DNA from: Thermoflexus hugenholtzii
Lineage (GTDB): Bacteria; Chloroflexota; Anaerolineae; Thermoflexales; Thermoflexaceae
DNA: 64,000 nt
NCBI RefSeq assembly: GCF_018771565.1
Contig: NZ_CP076326.1
Coordinates: forward strand, 124,001-188,000
Direction of reading: 5' to 3'
Shown: in pieces, positions 9,125-19,394 of the stretch
How the letters are laid out: each line of letters starts with the position of its first letter
Position numbering within the stretch: position 1 is the first letter of the stretch
The notes under the pieces: generated by a model
The model's input: only the letters and a program-made list of their open reading frames with translations
What the model was told of the DNA's origin: nothing
Database searches by the model: none
Made by a program: the position numbers and the translations under genes

Positions 9125-9655
9125 ATGGCGGAGATCCAGGAAGTCCCGACGGTGGAATACGAGGAGCGCATCGTGGACATCGCCCGGGTGGCGAAGGTCC
9201 ACAAGGGGGGTCGTTCCTTCTCCTTCCGGGTGGTCGCTGTGGTCGGCGATCGCAACGGACGGGTGGGAGTAGGAATCGGCAAAGCCCGCGCCGTCCCGGA
9301 GGCCATGCGCAAGGCCACCGAGCGAGCCCGTCGAAACATGAAGAAGATCGCCCTGCTGGGGACCACGATCCCCCATCCGGTGGAGGTCAAGTTCGGGGCC
9401 ACCCGCTTGATCCTGCGACCCGCCTCGCCGGGCACCGGCGTGATCGCCGCCGGCGGGGTCCGCGCTGTCCTGGAGGCCGCCGGGATCCGGGACGTGCTGA
9501 CCAAGATCCTGGGGAGCACCAACCCGGTCAACGTGGTCTACGCTGCGATGAAAGGGCTGGAGATGCTCCGCTCCCCGGAGGAGGTGGCCCAAATCCGAGG
9601 GAAGCCGGTTGAGGAAGTGATGCCACCGTGGAGCCGGAGGCGCCATGAAGGCTGA
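9125..9655 (+). CDS. rpsE: 30S ribosomal protein S5
   Basis: S5 (176 residues) lies at the mRNA entry site and affects decoding accuracy. Seen are [44 protein letters not shown], the [24 protein letters not shown] loop, and [11 protein letters not shown]. The ATG is favoured over a GTG two codons earlier because GCGAGGTG is then at proper distance. The 3' end overlaps rpmD by 11 bases. Confidence 0.96.
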   Translation: MAEIQEVPTVEYEERIVDIARVAKVHKGGRSFSFRVVAVVGDRNGRVGVGIGKARAVPEAMRKATERARRNMKKIALLGTTIPHPVEVKFGATRLILRPASPGTGVIAAGGVRAVLEAAGIRDVLTKILGSTNPVNVVYAAMKGLEMLRSPEEVAQIRGKPVEEVMPPWSRRRHEG

Positions 9656-9854
9656 AGGGACCCGCTGTTTGCGCATCACGCTGGTGAAAAGCCCCATCGG
9701 GTATTCCCAGCGTCAGCGCCGCACCCTGCGCACCCTGGGGTTGCGCCATCTAAACGATGTGGTGGAGTGGCCGGACACCCCGGTGGTGCGGGGGATGGTG
9801 GCCAAGGTGAGCCATCTGGTTCAGGTGGAGGAGGTGGAGCGTGAAGCTGCATGA
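9645..9854 (+). CDS. rpmD: 50S ribosomal protein L30
   Basis: L30 (69 residues) is a small 50S protein found in many but not all bacteria. It shows the family's [38 protein letters not shown] pattern and a central [14 protein letters not shown]. It overlaps both neighbours (11 bases with rpsE and 14 bases with rplO), suggesting translational coupling. Confidence 0.95.
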   Translation: MKAEGTRCLRITLVKSPIGYSQRQRRTLRTLGLRHLNDVVEWPDTPVVRGMVAKVSHLVQVEEVEREAA

Positions 9855-10299
9855 ACTGAAGCCGGCACCGGGGTCGAAGAAAGCGCGCAAGCGGGTGGGC
9901 CGCGGTCTGGGCTCGGGCCACGGCACCTACGCCGGGCGGGGGCGCAAGGGCCAGAAATCCCGCTCCGGCGATCGCAAGATGCCGCCTTATTTTGAGGGCG
10001 GCCGCACCCCCCTCGTCCGCCGCCTGCCCAAAGCGCGGGGGGAGGGCTTCACCCTGGTGGAGAAGGTGATCTACCAGCCGGTCAACGTGGGCCAGCTGAA
10101 CCGTTTCCCGCCCCATAGCGAGATCACCCCCCTCATCCTGGCCCAGGCCGGCCTGCTCCGGGATCCGGAGGAGCCGGTGGTGATCCTCGGAGATGGGGAG
10201 GTGGATCGCCCGCTGGTGGTCAAGGCCCATCGCTTCTCCGCCTCGGCGCGAGCGAAGATCGAGGCCGCCGGCGGCCAGGCGGTGGTGATCCCTCGCTAA
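9841..10299 (+). CDS. rplO: 50S ribosomal protein L15
   Basis: L15 (152 residues) is a late-assembly 50S protein. The N-terminal [22 protein letters not shown], the [20 protein letters not shown] loop, [14 protein letters not shown], and the C-terminal [12 protein letters not shown] are diagnostic. The start is GTG, inside the 3' end of rpmD. Confidence 0.96.
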   Translation: MKLHELKPAPGSKKARKRVGRGLGSGHGTYAGRGRKGQKSRSGDRKMPPYFEGGRTPLVRRLPKARGEGFTLVEKVIYQPVNVGQLNRFPPHSEITPLILAQAGLLRDPEEPVVILGDGEVDRPLVVKAHRFSASARAKIEAAGGQAVVIPR

Positions 10300-10318
10300 G
10301 GGAGACCGAGGAGGCCGT

Positions 10319-11623
10319 ATGCTGGACGCCCTGCGCAACGCCTGGCATCTGCCGGATCTGCGGCGGAAGATCCTCTATACGCTGCTGATCCTGGCCATCT
10401 ACCGCCTGGCCGCCCACATCCCGGTGCCCGGCGTGGACCGCGCCGCTCTGCAGCAGCTGCTCCAGGGCACCACCGCCGCCGGGCAGCTTTATATCATCCT
10501 GGATCTGCTCTCCGGCGGGGCCATCGCGAACTTCTCCATTATGGCCATGGGCGTGTATCCCTACGTCACCGCCTCCATCATCCTGCAGTTGCTGGTGCCC
10601 GTCGTGCCGCAGCTGGAGCGGCTGGTGAAAGAGGGCGGATCCGAAGGCCGGCGCAAGCTCGAGCAATACACGTATTTCCTGACCGTCCCCCTGGCCGCCC
10701 TCTACGCCATCGGTCAGGCGAACCTGCTCAGCGCCCCCGGCCGGGCGGTGCTGCCCAACTTCGGCTTCGCTCCTCATCAACTGCTGCCGACCCTGACGGT
10801 GATCCTGACGATGACGGCCGGCACCATGTTCGCCATCTGGCTGGGCCAGCTGATCACCGAACAAGGGATCGGCAACGGGCTCTCCCTGATCATCTTCGGG
10901 GGGATCGTGGCCCGAGCCCCCTACAACTTGGCCCAGATCTGGACCAGCAACGGCACCCTGGGCATCCTGGTGTTCCTGGCCCTGACCGTGATCACCGTCG
11001 CGGCCATCGTCTTCATCCAGGAAGGCCAGCGGCGGATCCCGGTTCAGTATGGACGCCGGGTGCGGGGCCATCGGATCTACGGGGGCGGCAGCACCTACAT
11101 CCCCCTCCGGGTGAACATGGCGGGGATGATCCCCCTCATCCTCGCCCAGTCCGTCCTGGCTTTCCCGGCCATCATCGCCCAGTTCTTCCAGTATTCCAGC
11201 AACGCCATTGTGGCGAGCATCGCCAACACCATCGTGAGCGTCTTCTCCGGATTCAGCGATATCTACTGGCCGATGTATTTCATCACCGTGGTGGCCTTCA
11301 CCTATTTCTACACGGATGTGATGTTGCAGCAGATGAACCTGGCTGACACCCTTCAGAAGCAGGGCGGATTCATCCCGGGGATCCGGCCGGGGAAGGCCAC
11401 CGAGCAGTATATCAACCGGATCTCCCGGCGGATCACCCTGGTGGGGGCGCTGTTCCTGGGGATCCTGGCCATCCTGCCCTGGCCGGTGCGGGCCGTGCTC
11501 CAGACCAATGTGCTGCTCTTCAGCAGCGCCGCTCTCCTCATCGTGGTGGGCGTGGTCCTGGACACGATGCGCCAGCTGGAGGCGCAACTGGTGATGCGTC
11601 ACTACGAGGGCTTCATCCGCTGA
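10319..11623 (+). CDS. secY: Protein translocase subunit SecY
   Basis: SecY (434 residues) is the channel-forming subunit of the Sec translocon in the cytoplasmic membrane. The first transmembrane helix begins near residue 17 (ILYTLLILAIYRLAAHIPVPG), the plug segment GGAIANFSIMAMGVYPYVTASII follows, and about ten hydrophobic helices are visible. GQLITEQGIGNGLSLIIFGGI and the cytoplasmic C-loop RRIPVQYGRRVRG are conserved, as is GFIPGIRPGKATEQYI. It lies in the standard place between rplO and adk. Confidence 0.97.
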   Translation: MLDALRNAWHLPDLRRKILYTLLILAIYRLAAHIPVPGVDRAALQQLLQGTTAAGQLYIILDLLSGGAIANFSIMAMGVYPYVTASIILQLLVPVVPQLERLVKEGGSEGRRKLEQYTYFLTVPLAALYAIGQANLLSAPGRAVLPNFGFAPHQLLPTLTVILTMTAGTMFAIWLGQLITEQGIGNGLSLIIFGGIVARAPYNLAQIWTSNGTLGILVFLALTVITVAAIVFIQEGQRRIPVQYGRRVRGHRIYGGGSTYIPLRVNMAGMIPLILAQSVLAFPAIIAQFFQYSSNAIVASIANTIVSVFSGFSDIYWPMYFITVVAFTYFYTDVMLQQMNLADTLQKQGGFIPGIRPGKATEQYINRISRRITLVGALFLGILAILPWPVRAVLQTNVLLFSSAALLIVVGVVLDTMRQLEAQLVMRHYEGFIR

Positions 11624-11638
11624 GGGGGTAAGGATCCC

Positions 11639-12307
11639 ATGCCGCTCGATCTGATCCTGATGGGACCCCCAGGGGCGGGGAAGGGGACGCAGGCCAAGAT
11701 CCTCAGCCAGCGCCTGGGCATCCCCCATGTGGCCAGCGGGGATCTCTTCCGGGATCACTTGCATCGTCAGACCCCTCTCGGGCAGCTGGCCCGCCAGTAT
11801 ATGGATCGGGGGGAGCTGGTTCCGGATGATGTGACCATCGGCATGATCCGGGAGCGGCTGGAGCAGCCGGACTGCCGGGGCGGCGTGATCCTGGATGGGT
11901 TCCCTCGCACGCCTGCCCAGGCCCGGGCGCTGGATGAGATGCTCTCCGAGATGGGGCGCTCCCTGGTTGCCGTGCTCTATATCCGGGTGCGAGAGGAACT
12001 GCTGCTCCGCCGCCTGGCCGGCCGCTGGACATGCCGGACCTGTGGGGCGGTCTATCACATCGAGTTCAATCCTCCTCGCATCCCCGGTCGATGCGATCTG
12101 GACGGAGGGACCCTTTACCAGCGCGAGGACGACACCGAGGAGGTCCAGCGCCGGCGGATCCAGGTCTATCAGGAGCAGACGGCGCCGCTGGTCTCGTTCT
12201 ACCGGGACCGGGGGCTCCTGGTGGAGATCGATGGGGAGCAACCGATCCCGGAGGTAACCGCGGCCCTCCTCCAGGCCATCGAGATCCGGAGGACGGCGGA
12301 TCCATGA
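11639..12307 (+). CDS. adk: Adenylate kinase, zinc-lid type
   Basis: Adenylate kinase (222 residues) interconverts ATP + AMP and 2 ADP. The P-loop is GPPGAGKGTQ (residues 8-17), the AMP-binding segment DGFPRTPAQA follows, and the lid contains CRTC then CDLD, the C-x2-C...C-x2-D zinc-site pattern of the long form common in Gram-positives and thermophiles. Its stop overlaps the map start (ATGA). Confidence 0.97.
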   Translation: MPLDLILMGPPGAGKGTQAKILSQRLGIPHVASGDLFRDHLHRQTPLGQLARQYMDRGELVPDDVTIGMIRERLEQPDCRGGVILDGFPRTPAQARALDEMLSEMGRSLVAVLYIRVREELLLRRLAGRWTCRTCGAVYHIEFNPPRIPGRCDLDGGTLYQREDDTEEVQRRRIQVYQEQTAPLVSFYRDRGLLVEIDGEQPIPEVTAALLQAIEIRRTADP

Positions 12308-13140
12308 GCCCCTGGGTGGTCCCTCGAACGCGTCGTCCGGCCGAAGGGATCCGGCTCAAGACGTGGCAGGAAATCCGGATGATGCGGGAGGCCGGCCGCA
12401 TCGTGGCCGAGGTCCTGGAGGCCATGCGCACCCTGGTCCAGCCCGGCGTGACCACCGCGGAGCTCGATCGGTGGGCGGAGGATTACATCCGCCGGCGGGG
12501 CGGGATCCCGGCCTTCAAGGGGTATCCCAGCATGAAGGACGAAGGCGGACCGCCCTATCCGGCCACCCTGTGCACTTCCGTCAACCACGTGCTGGTGCAC
12601 GGGATCCCCGGGCCCTATCGCCTCCGGGAAGGCGATATCATCAGCATCGATGTGGGGGTGAACTTCCGGGGATACTTCGCCGACGGGGCGATCACCCTCC
12701 CCGTCGGGGAGATCTCCCCGGAGGCCCGGCGCCTGATCGAGGTCACCCAGGCGGCCCTGTGGGCGGCCATCGCCCAGGCCCGAGTGGGCCGTCGCCTGGG
12801 TGACATCCAGTGGGCCATCCAGCATACCGTGGAATCCCAGGGTTTCCAGGTGGCCCGGGAGTTCGTCAGCCACGGGGTCGGGCGGGCCCTTCACGAGGCC
12901 CCCTCTTTCGTAAACCGGGGGCGCCCCGGGCGGGGCCTTCCCCTGCGACCCGGGATGACCCTGGCCATCGAGCCGATGGTGATCATGGGGGACTGGCGGA
13001 CCCGCATCCTGGAGGACGGATGGACGGTGGTCACCCTGGACGGAAGCCTGACGGCTCACTTTGAGCACACCGTGGCGATCACGGAGGGGGATCCCATCAT
13101 CCTCACCGCCCTGGAGGATGATCCCCGGCTCGCCTCCTGA
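12304..13140 (+). CDS. map: Methionine aminopeptidase, type I
   Basis: Removes the N-terminal methionine from nascent proteins. The five metal ligands of the pita-bread fold are visible: two Asp in SIDVGVNFRGYFADGA, His in SHGVGRALHEAP, Glu in AIEPMVI, and the last Glu in HFEHTVAIT. The 278 residues include about 20 extra at the N-terminus (SPWVVPRTRRPAEG) before the family core beginning at KTWQEIRMMREAG. It starts within the adk stop. Normally infA follows; it is absent here. Confidence 0.96.
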   Translation: MSPWVVPRTRRPAEGIRLKTWQEIRMMREAGRIVAEVLEAMRTLVQPGVTTAELDRWAEDYIRRRGGIPAFKGYPSMKDEGGPPYPATLCTSVNHVLVHGIPGPYRLREGDIISIDVGVNFRGYFADGAITLPVGEISPEARRLIEVTQAALWAAIAQARVGRRLGDIQWAIQHTVESQGFQVAREFVSHGVGRALHEAPSFVNRGRPGRGLPLRPGMTLAIEPMVIMGDWRTRILEDGWTVVTLDGSLTAHFEHTVAITEGDPIILTALEDDPRLAS

Positions 13141-13261
13141 GGCCGGTTCAGCCGCTGTCGGGCTCCGAGATCCGTCCGGAACTGGAGAAGTTCCGCATGT
13201 TCCGGTAAAATAAAAGATCACCGCTTGCTGCCGACACATTCAGGTCCTTCAGGAGGGCGCG

Positions 13262-13375
13262 ATGAAGGTCACACCTTCGGTGCGCCGGCGATGCCCGAAG
13301 TGCAAGATCGTGCGGCGCAAAGGAGTGGTGCGGGTGATCTGCGAGAACCCCAAGCACAAGCAGCGCCAGGGGTGA
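13262..13375 (+). CDS. rpmJ: 50S ribosomal protein L36 (C+ form)
   Basis: A 37-residue gene: [20 protein letters not shown] followed by [17 protein letters not shown]. Three cysteines and one histidine (CPKC, C, H) form the zinc ribbon of the C+ form of L36. The ATG follows TTCAGGAGGGCGCG, a strong ribosome-binding site. It opens the alpha part of the cluster. A TAAAAT box about 55 bases upstream, in a 120-base gap after map, may be a local promoter. Confidence 0.96.
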   Translation: MKVTPSVRRRCPKCKIVRRKGVVRVICENPKHKQRQG

Positions 13376-13450
13376 GCCGGGATCGCCCGGCCACTTTGGG
13401 GGAGGACTGAATCGGGATCGCCGGGACAGCGTTCAGGGAGGAGATGCGCG

Positions 13451-13840
13451 ATGGCACGGATCGCAGGCGTGGAGTTGCCCCGGGATAAACGGGTGGAGAT
13501 CGCCCTCACCTACATTTTCGGGATCGGCCGCTCGCTGGCCAAGCGGATCCTTCAGCAGACCGGGGTGAACCCGGATAAGCGGGTGAAGGATCTGACGGAG
13601 AGCGAGGTGAACATCCTTCGCGAGACCATCGAGCGGAACTATAAGGTGGAGGGCGATCTGCGACGCGAGATCGCCATGAACATCAAGCGCCTGATCGACA
13701 TCGGGTGCTACCGGGGGCTGCGGCACAAAATGAACCTGCCGGTGCGCGGCCAGCGGACCCGGACGAACGCCCGGACCCGGAAGGGTCCGCGGAAGACGGT
13801 GCCCGGCCGCGGCCGCAAGCGCGGCGCCAAGAAGAAGTAA
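13451..13840 (+). CDS. rpsM: 30S ribosomal protein S13
   Basis: S13 (129 residues) forms bridges to the 50S subunit and contacts P-site t[31 protein letters not shown] at the N-terminus, the helix-two-turn-helix core, [26 protein letters not shown], and the lysine-rich tail GRKRGAKKK are standard. Confidence 0.97.
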   Translation: MARIAGVELPRDKRVEIALTYIFGIGRSLAKRILQQTGVNPDKRVKDLTESEVNILRETIERNYKVEGDLRREIAMNIKRLIDIGCYRGLRHKMNLPVRGQRTRTNARTRKGPRKTVPGRGRKRGAKKK

Positions 13841-13968
13841 GCCATCCCTTTCCCCGTCGCCGCCCAAGCCCGGGGCGATGGGGGAGATCATCCGGATGGC
13901 TGGGGTGAAGATGGCGGGGAGGCTCTTTGCCTCTCCCCGGGTGATCCACATTGCCTGAGGAGGGATCG

Positions 13969-14355
13969 ATGGCGCGAGGTTCGCGGAGCGGTCGTAAGGC
14001 CCGCCGGAACGTGACGCGGGCGCACGTTTACATCCACGCCACGTTCAACAACACCATCGTCACGGTGACGGATCCCAACGGGGATACCTTAACGTGGGCC
14101 AGCGGGGGGACCATCGGCTACAAGGGTTCCAAGAAGAGCACTCCCTATGCGGCCCGCCTGGCGGCGGAACAGGCCGCCCGCAAGGCGATGGACATGGGGG
14201 TGCGGGAGATCGACGTCTTCATCAACGGGCCCGGCCCCGGGCGGGAGGCGGCACTGCGGGCCCTGCACGCGATGGGGTTGAAGATCCGTTCCATCACCGA
14301 CGTCACACCGATCCCCCACAACGGGTGCAAGCCGCCCTCCAAGCGGCGGGTGTGA
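13969..14355 (+). CDS. rpsK: 30S ribosomal protein S11
   Basis: S11 (128 residues) lies on the platform of the 30S subunit near the mRNA exit. [21 protein letters not shown], the [20 protein letters not shown] stretch, [13 protein letters not shown] and the ending [18 protein letters not shown] are diagnostic. The ATG follows TGAGGAGGGATCG. The 128-base gap before it holds a hairpin (GGGGAGGC with GCCTCTCCCC, one bulge, 13916-13938) that could be regulatory; no evidence beyond pairing. Confidence 0.97.
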   Translation: MARGSRSGRKARRNVTRAHVYIHATFNNTIVTVTDPNGDTLTWASGGTIGYKGSKKSTPYAARLAAEQAARKAMDMGVREIDVFINGPGPGREAALRALHAMGLKIRSITDVTPIPHNGCKPPSKRRV

Positions 14356-14430
14356 GGTCTTCCCCTTTCAGGCCGATGGGCCGAACCGCGCGCCTTCGAT
14401 CGTCTGCGCAGATCCTGTGAGGAGGAGGGA

Positions 14431-15069
<639 letters not shown>

Positions 15070-15173
15070 ACCGGGGCGGCCGCTTGGCCCTTCCCTTCGC
15101 TGGGGGATGATGGAGGAGGGAAGGGCTCACAGGCGCCCCCCGTTCCGTTCCCGATTCGGAAAAGGAGGCCTTT

Positions 15174-16154
15174 GTGGCGGGTGTCACGCTGGTTCTGCCT
15201 AAAGTGGAGGCGGAGATCCTGACGCAGGCATACGGGCGCTTTGTGATCAGCCCGCTGGAGCAGGGCTATGGGGTGACCATCGGGAACGCCCTCCGGCGGG
15301 TGCTGTTGAGCTCGTTGCCGGGCGCTGCGGTGACCAGCATCCGGATCACCGATGTGCCCCACGAGTTCTCGACCATCCCGGGCGTCCGGGAGGACGTCAT
15401 CCAGATCATCCTGAACATCAAGCAGCTCCGGATGAAGCTCTACGGCGACGGGCCGGCCCGCCTGCGGCTGGAAGTGGCCGGCGAGGGCGTGGTCACGGCG
15501 GCCGACATCCAGTGCCCGCCCGAGGTGGAGATCGTCAACCCCGATCTCTACCTGTTCACGGTGGACGACGAGCGGACCCGTCTGGAGATCGAGATGACGG
15601 TGGAGCGAGGGCGGGGATATTCCCCGGCCGAGGAGCGCGGCCGCCTGCCCATCGGGGAGATCCCCGTGGACGCCATCTTTAGCCCCGTCCGCCGGTGCAC
15701 CTTCGAGATCGACCGGGCCCGGGTGGGACAGCGGACGAACTACGATCGCCTGGTGATGGAGATCTGGACGGATGGGACGATGGGGCCAAAGGAGGCGTTG
15801 ATCGAGGCCGCTCGCCTGCTGATGCAGCATTTCTCCCTGATCTCCGAGTTCGTGGCCCCGGAGGAGCAGGAAGCGGTGCCCGCTCCGGTGCGGGCGATGA
15901 TCCCGCCCCAGGCTTATGAGACCTCGCTGGAAAGCCTGGAGCTGAGCGCCCGGGTGATTAACCCGTTGCGGCGGGCCGGCATCACCAACGTCGGCCAGGT
16001 CCTGGAGCTCCTGTATCGCGGGGAGGAAGCCCTGCTCTCGGTCCGCAACTTCGGCGCCAAATCCCTGGAGGAGCTGCGCGAACGGCTGATCGAGCGGGGG
16101 TTCCTGAAGCCCGAGGACCTGGCCCAGCCTGAGGAGGAGATCGAGGAGGCCTGA
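15174..16154 (+). CDS. rpoA: DNA-directed RNA polymerase subunit alpha
   Basis: The alpha subunit (326 residues) dimerises to seed RNA polymerase assembly. The N-terminal domain has RFVISPLEQGYGVTIGNALRRVLLSSLPGAAVT; the C-terminal domain (from about residue 245) has LELSARVINPLRRAGITNVGQVLEL and NFGAKSLEELRERL, which bind upstream promoter DNA and activators. Start is GTG after AAAGGAGGCCTTT. The domain linker is short and acidic, and the C-terminus is Glu-rich. Confidence 0.97.
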   Translation: MAGVTLVLPKVEAEILTQAYGRFVISPLEQGYGVTIGNALRRVLLSSLPGAAVTSIRITDVPHEFSTIPGVREDVIQIILNIKQLRMKLYGDGPARLRLEVAGEGVVTAADIQCPPEVEIVNPDLYLFTVDDERTRLEIEMTVERGRGYSPAEERGRLPIGEIPVDAIFSPVRRCTFEIDRARVGQRTNYDRLVMEIWTDGTMGPKEALIEAARLLMQHFSLISEFVAPEEQEAVPAPVRAMIPPQAYETSLESLELSARVINPLRRAGITNVGQVLELLYRGEEALLSVRNFGAKSLEELRERLIERGFLKPEDLAQPEEEIEEA

Positions 16155-16156
16155 GC

Positions 16157-16531
16157 ATGCGCCATCGAGTTGCCGGGAAGACGTTAAGCCGGGACAAGGA
16201 TCATCGCGAAGCCTTGGCCCGTAACCTGGCCACGCAGCTCTTCCTGCACGGGGCGATCGAGACCACGGAGGCCAAGGCGGAGTTCGTGCAGGCCTACGCG
16301 GAGAAGCTGATCACGCTGGCCAAGAAAGCCCTGGAGGATCCCTCCCGGCAGGTGGCTGCGCGTCGGCTGGCGGCGGCCCGGCTCTACGGCCGGGAAGTGG
16401 TGAAGAAGCTCTTCGATGAGATCGCGCCCCGTTACCGGGATCGGAACGGGGGCTACACCCGGATTTACAAACTGGGATTCCGCCGGGGGGACGCCGCGCC
16501 GATGGCGCGCCTGGAGCTGGTCCAGGATTAA
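16157..16531 (+). CDS. rplQ: 50S ribosomal protein L17
   Basis: L17 (124 residues) surrounds the tunnel exit. MRHRVAGKTLSRDKDHREALARNLATQLFLHG at the N-terminus and RNGGYTRIYKLGFRRGDAAPMARLEL at the C-terminus identify it. It starts two bases after the rpoA stop, the usual alpha-operon arrangement. Confidence 0.97.
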   Translation: MRHRVAGKTLSRDKDHREALARNLATQLFLHGAIETTEAKAEFVQAYAEKLITLAKKALEDPSRQVAARRLAAARLYGREVVKKLFDEIAPRYRDRNGGYTRIYKLGFRRGDAAPMARLELVQD

Positions 16532-16567
16532 GCCGGCGGCCCGTGCAGGCCGGGCGAGCAGGAGCGG

Positions 16568-17395
16568 ATGCGGGTCTGGGCGGCCATCGCATATGTCGGC
16601 ACAGCCTATCGAGGGTTCCAGCGGCTGGCCCCTTCTCATGAGCCGACCGTCCAGGGGACTCTGGAGGCCGCCCTCGCCCGCCTGACCGGAGTCCCGGTCC
16701 GGGTGCGGGGGGCGGGCCGCACGGACGCCGGGGTGCATGCTTTGGGTCAGGTGGTGGCCTTTGATGTGACCTGGCGCCACTCCCTGGCGGATCTCCAGCG
16801 AGCCCTGAACGCCGTCCTGCCGGCGGACATTGTGGTCTGGGCTCTGGGGGAGGCGCCGCTGGACTTCCACCCCCGCCGGGAGGCGCGGTCGCGGGCCTAC
16901 CGTTACGTGATCTACACCGGGCCCTGGCGGGATCCCTTCGGGCGATACCTGGCGTGGCATGTGCCGCGCCCGCTCCGCCTGGAGGCGATGCAGCAGGCGG
17001 CCGCCGCCTGGGTGGGCCGCCACGATTTCGGCGCCTTCGGCCGCCCCCCTCGCGGCCAGAACACGGTGCGGGAGGTCCGCCGGGCGCAGGTGGAGGCCAA
17101 CGGGAACTGGGTGTTCTTCGAGATCGAGGCAGACGCTTTCCTTTATCATATGGTTCGGATCATGGCTGCTGTGCTGGTGGCGGTGGGGCGAGGCGATCGC
17201 CCTCCGGAGGCGGCAGGGTTCTACCTGGAGCACCCGGAGGCCTACCCGGCGGACGCCCCCGCCCCTGCCCACGGCTTGTATTTCGTCGGGGCACGCTACG
17301 ATCGGATCGCGATCCCGCCGGCGCCGGACTTCCTGCCCCACTGGATGGAGGGTGGGAGGCCTCGATCGGGCGGACGTGAAGATCCGGAAACCTGA
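16568..17395 (+). CDS. truA: tRNA pseudouridine(38-40) synthase TruA
   Basis: TruA (275 residues) isomerises uridines 38-40 in the anticodon stem of many tRNAs. The catalytic Asp is in [29 protein letters not shown] near the N-terminus and [17 protein letters not shown] and FLYHMVRIM later in the protein are typical. Commonly found between rplQ and rplM, as here. The last 15 residues are a non-conserved, arginine-rich tail. Confidence 0.95.
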   Translation: MRVWAAIAYVGTAYRGFQRLAPSHEPTVQGTLEAALARLTGVPVRVRGAGRTDAGVHALGQVVAFDVTWRHSLADLQRALNAVLPADIVVWALGEAPLDFHPRREARSRAYRYVIYTGPWRDPFGRYLAWHVPRPLRLEAMQQAAAAWVGRHDFGAFGRPPRGQNTVREVRRAQVEANGNWVFFEIEADAFLYHMVRIMAAVLVAVGRGDRPPEAAGFYLEHPEAYPADAPAPAHGLYFVGARYDRIAIPPAPDFLPHWMEGGRPRSGGREDPET

Positions 17396-17418
17396 CCCGA
17401 TGCGGTGGAGGGAGGACC

Positions 17419-17847
17419 GTGAAAACCTATGTGACCAAACCCGCGGACATCCGAGCCGAGTGGTGGATCGTCGACGCCACAGGCCAGAACCTGGGACGGC
17501 TGGCCAGCCGGATCGCTCAGATCCTGCGTGGCAAGCACAAGCCGTATTTCGACCCCTCCCAGGATTGCGGGGATTATGTGATTGTCATCAACGCGGAGAA
17601 GGTGGCCGTTCACCCGCGGCACCTCGATCAGAAAATCTACTACCGCCACAGCGGGTATCCCGGCGGCTTGAAGGAGATCCCGCTGCGCCGGATGCTGCAG
17701 ACGCATCCGGAGCGGGTGATCCAGAAGGCCGTCTGGGGGATGCTGCCCAAGAACCGGCTGGGACGGCGCATGCTCAAGAAGTTAAAGGTTTATGCCGGGC
17801 CGGAGCATCCGCACCAGGCCCAGCAGCCCAAGCCGCTTCCGCTGTGA
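17419..17847 (+). CDS. rplM: 50S ribosomal protein L13
   Basis: L13 (142 residues) is an early 50S assembly protein. Seen are [54 protein letters not shown], and the [35 protein letters not shown]-terminus. Starts at GTG after a GGAGGGAGGACC ribosome-binding site. Confidence 0.97.
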   Translation: MKTYVTKPADIRAEWWIVDATGQNLGRLASRIAQILRGKHKPYFDPSQDCGDYVIVINAEKVAVHPRHLDQKIYYRHSGYPGGLKEIPLRRMLQTHPERVIQKAVWGMLPKNRLGRRMLKKLKVYAGPEHPHQAQQPKPLPL

Positions 17848-17912
17848 GTCGATCCGGACAGGGGGGCGCGTAGCCCCCTTTCCCCTGAACTCCATGGAGG
17901 AAAGGAGCCGGG

Positions 17913-18347
17913 ATGGCTGTGGCGATGGAAGGGATCACCTTTGAGGCCTTCAAAGGCCGACCGTATGTCGAAGGCGTGGGCCGGCGCAAGCGGGCCGTGG
18001 CCCGGGTCCGGCTGTATACAGGCGGGACCGGCGTCTTCATTGTCAACAACAAGCCGGTCCAGGACTACTTCGTGCGCCCGCAGGATCTCCACCATCTGTT
18101 CGAGCCATTGCGTCTGGTCGGGCTGGAGGGGAAGCTGGACGTGACGGTGAAGGTGGAGGGGGGTGGCCTCACCGGGCAGGCCGGGGCGGTCCGTTTGGGA
18201 TTGGCCCGCGCGCTGCTCGCCATCGATCCGAGCCTGCGGCCGTTGCTCAAGCAACATGGCATGCTGACCCGCGATCCGCGGGAGAAAGAGCGCAAGAAGC
18301 CGGGCCTCAAGCGGGCGCGCAAGGCCCCGCAGTCGCCCAAGCGCTGA
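17913..18347 (+). CDS. rpsI: 30S ribosomal protein S9
   Basis: S9 (144 residues) contacts P-site tRNA through its C-terminal tail. YVEGVGRRKRAVARVRLYTGGTG, the QAGAVRLGLARALLAID segment and the KKPGLKRARKAPQSPKR ending (C-terminal Lys-Arg conserved) identify it. It has about 12 extra residues at the N-terminus compared with short family members. Last gene of the ribosomal block; a strong hairpin follows 33 bases later. Confidence 0.97.
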   Translation: MAVAMEGITFEAFKGRPYVEGVGRRKRAVARVRLYTGGTGVFIVNNKPVQDYFVRPQDLHHLFEPLRLVGLEGKLDVTVKVEGGGLTGQAGAVRLGLARALLAIDPSLRPLLKQHGMLTRDPREKERKKPGLKRARKAPQSPKR

Positions 18348-18380
18348 AGCGCGATGGCGGATCCAAATGGCGAAGCTCCG

Positions 18381-18417
18381 GGGGCGGGCAGGAGCGCCAT
18401 GTCCTCCTGCCCGCCCC
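18381..18417. terminator. Strong hairpin between convergent rpsI and nitrilase genes
   Basis: A perfect 14-base-pair stem (GGGGCGGGCAGGAG with its complement) closes a nine-base loop. Only a short T-containing tract (TTCTCTGTT) follows on the plus strand and none of note on the minus. Its position between two convergent genes suggests a terminator acting in one or both directions. Confidence 0.65.
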
Positions 18418-18433
18418 TTCTCTGTTCGCACGG

Positions 18434-19309
18434 TCAGGGATCCCGTGCCTCCGGGGCGGACGATCCGAGGATCCGCCGCAGCTCCCGGAGGACCAGATCC
18501 GGGCGTTCGTCGCGCACCAGCGGCAGGCGGATCCGCGTCCGCCGAATCTGATCCAGATCGATGGAGGCCAGGATCAGCGCCTCGTCGAAATAAGGACCCT
18601 GGACGACCAGATCCCCGTTGGGGTCGAAGATGGTCGACCCGCCCCAGAAGTTCTGACCGTCCTCGAAGCCGGCGCGGTTGACATGGATGACGAACACGGT
18701 GAAGAGGCTGGCGTAGGCCTGATTGACCAGCTCCACCCAGCGCGCGCTTCCCAGCTTCCCGGGGATCCCCAGGCCGCGCCCGGGGCTGGCGGAGGTGAAG
18801 ATCAACACTTCCGCCCCGTCCAGCCACAGCAGGTAGGGAGGGCTGACATGCCAGAAATCCTCACAGATCAGCAGGCCGAAACGGCCGAACCGGGTGCGGA
18901 AGGCGCGGACTCGGTCGCCGGGGGCCATGTCCCGGCCTTCGTCGAACATCCCGTAGGTGGGCAGATACACCTTGCGATGACGATGGAGCATCTGCCCCCC
19001 GGAGAGATAGGCCCCCGCGGTATAGTAGCGTCCCCGTTCATCGATCTCCACAAACCCCACCACCAGATCCACCCGCCGGCTGGCGTCCAGCAGCGGGCGG
19101 AGGATCGGATGATCCGGCTCCGGCCGGATGGCCACCTCGTAGGTCAGGTCCTGCAGCACGTAGCCCGTGAGGGAGAGCTCGGGGAACACGACGAGGTCGG
19201 CGCCCCGCGCCGCCGCCTCCTCGATGAACTCCAGATGCTTCTCCAGGTTCGCCTCCAGATCCCCCAGGCGAGGATAGATCTGGGCCAGTCCCACCTTCAG
19301 GGTGCTCAT
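18434..19309 (-). CDS. Carbon-nitrogen hydrolase (nitrilase superfamily)
   Basis: A 291-residue enzyme of the nitrilase superfamily, which hydrolyses non-peptide C-N bonds. The catalytic triad is visible: Glu in VFPELSLTGY (about residue 43), Lys in HRKVYLPTYGMFDE (about 113) and Cys in LLICEDFWH (about 148). The PTYGMFDEGRDMAPG stretch resembles the glutaminase domain of NAD synthetases and related amidases, but no synthetase domain is attached, so the substrate is not determined. Convergent with rpsI and divergent from the lipoprotein gene. Confidence 0.85.
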   Translation of the reverse strand: MSTLKVGLAQIYPRLGDLEANLEKHLEFIEEAAARGADLVVFPELSLTGYVLQDLTYEVAIRPEPDHPILRPLLDASRRVDLVVGFVEIDERGRYYTAGAYLSGGQMLHRHRKVYLPTYGMFDEGRDMAPGDRVRAFRTRFGRFGLLICEDFWHVSPPYLLWLDGAEVLIFTSASPGRGLGIPGKLGSARWVELVNQAYASLFTVFVIHVNRAGFEDGQNFWGGSTIFDPNGDLVVQGPYFDEALILASIDLDQIRRTRIRLPLVRDERPDLVLRELRRILGSSAPEARDP

Positions 19310-19394
19310 CTGTCTGGCTCCCGGGATGGGATAGCGGCGTGAAGTAAAATCCGGATGGTCATCCCTATTTTAGGCTCGTGAGGAGCGAGGGAGG

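Noticed and set aside
13916..13938. Terminator between rpsM and rpsK
   Set aside because: The stem has a bulge and no T-run follows, and the genes belong to one conserved operon. It may still be a regulatory hairpin and is mentioned with rpsK.
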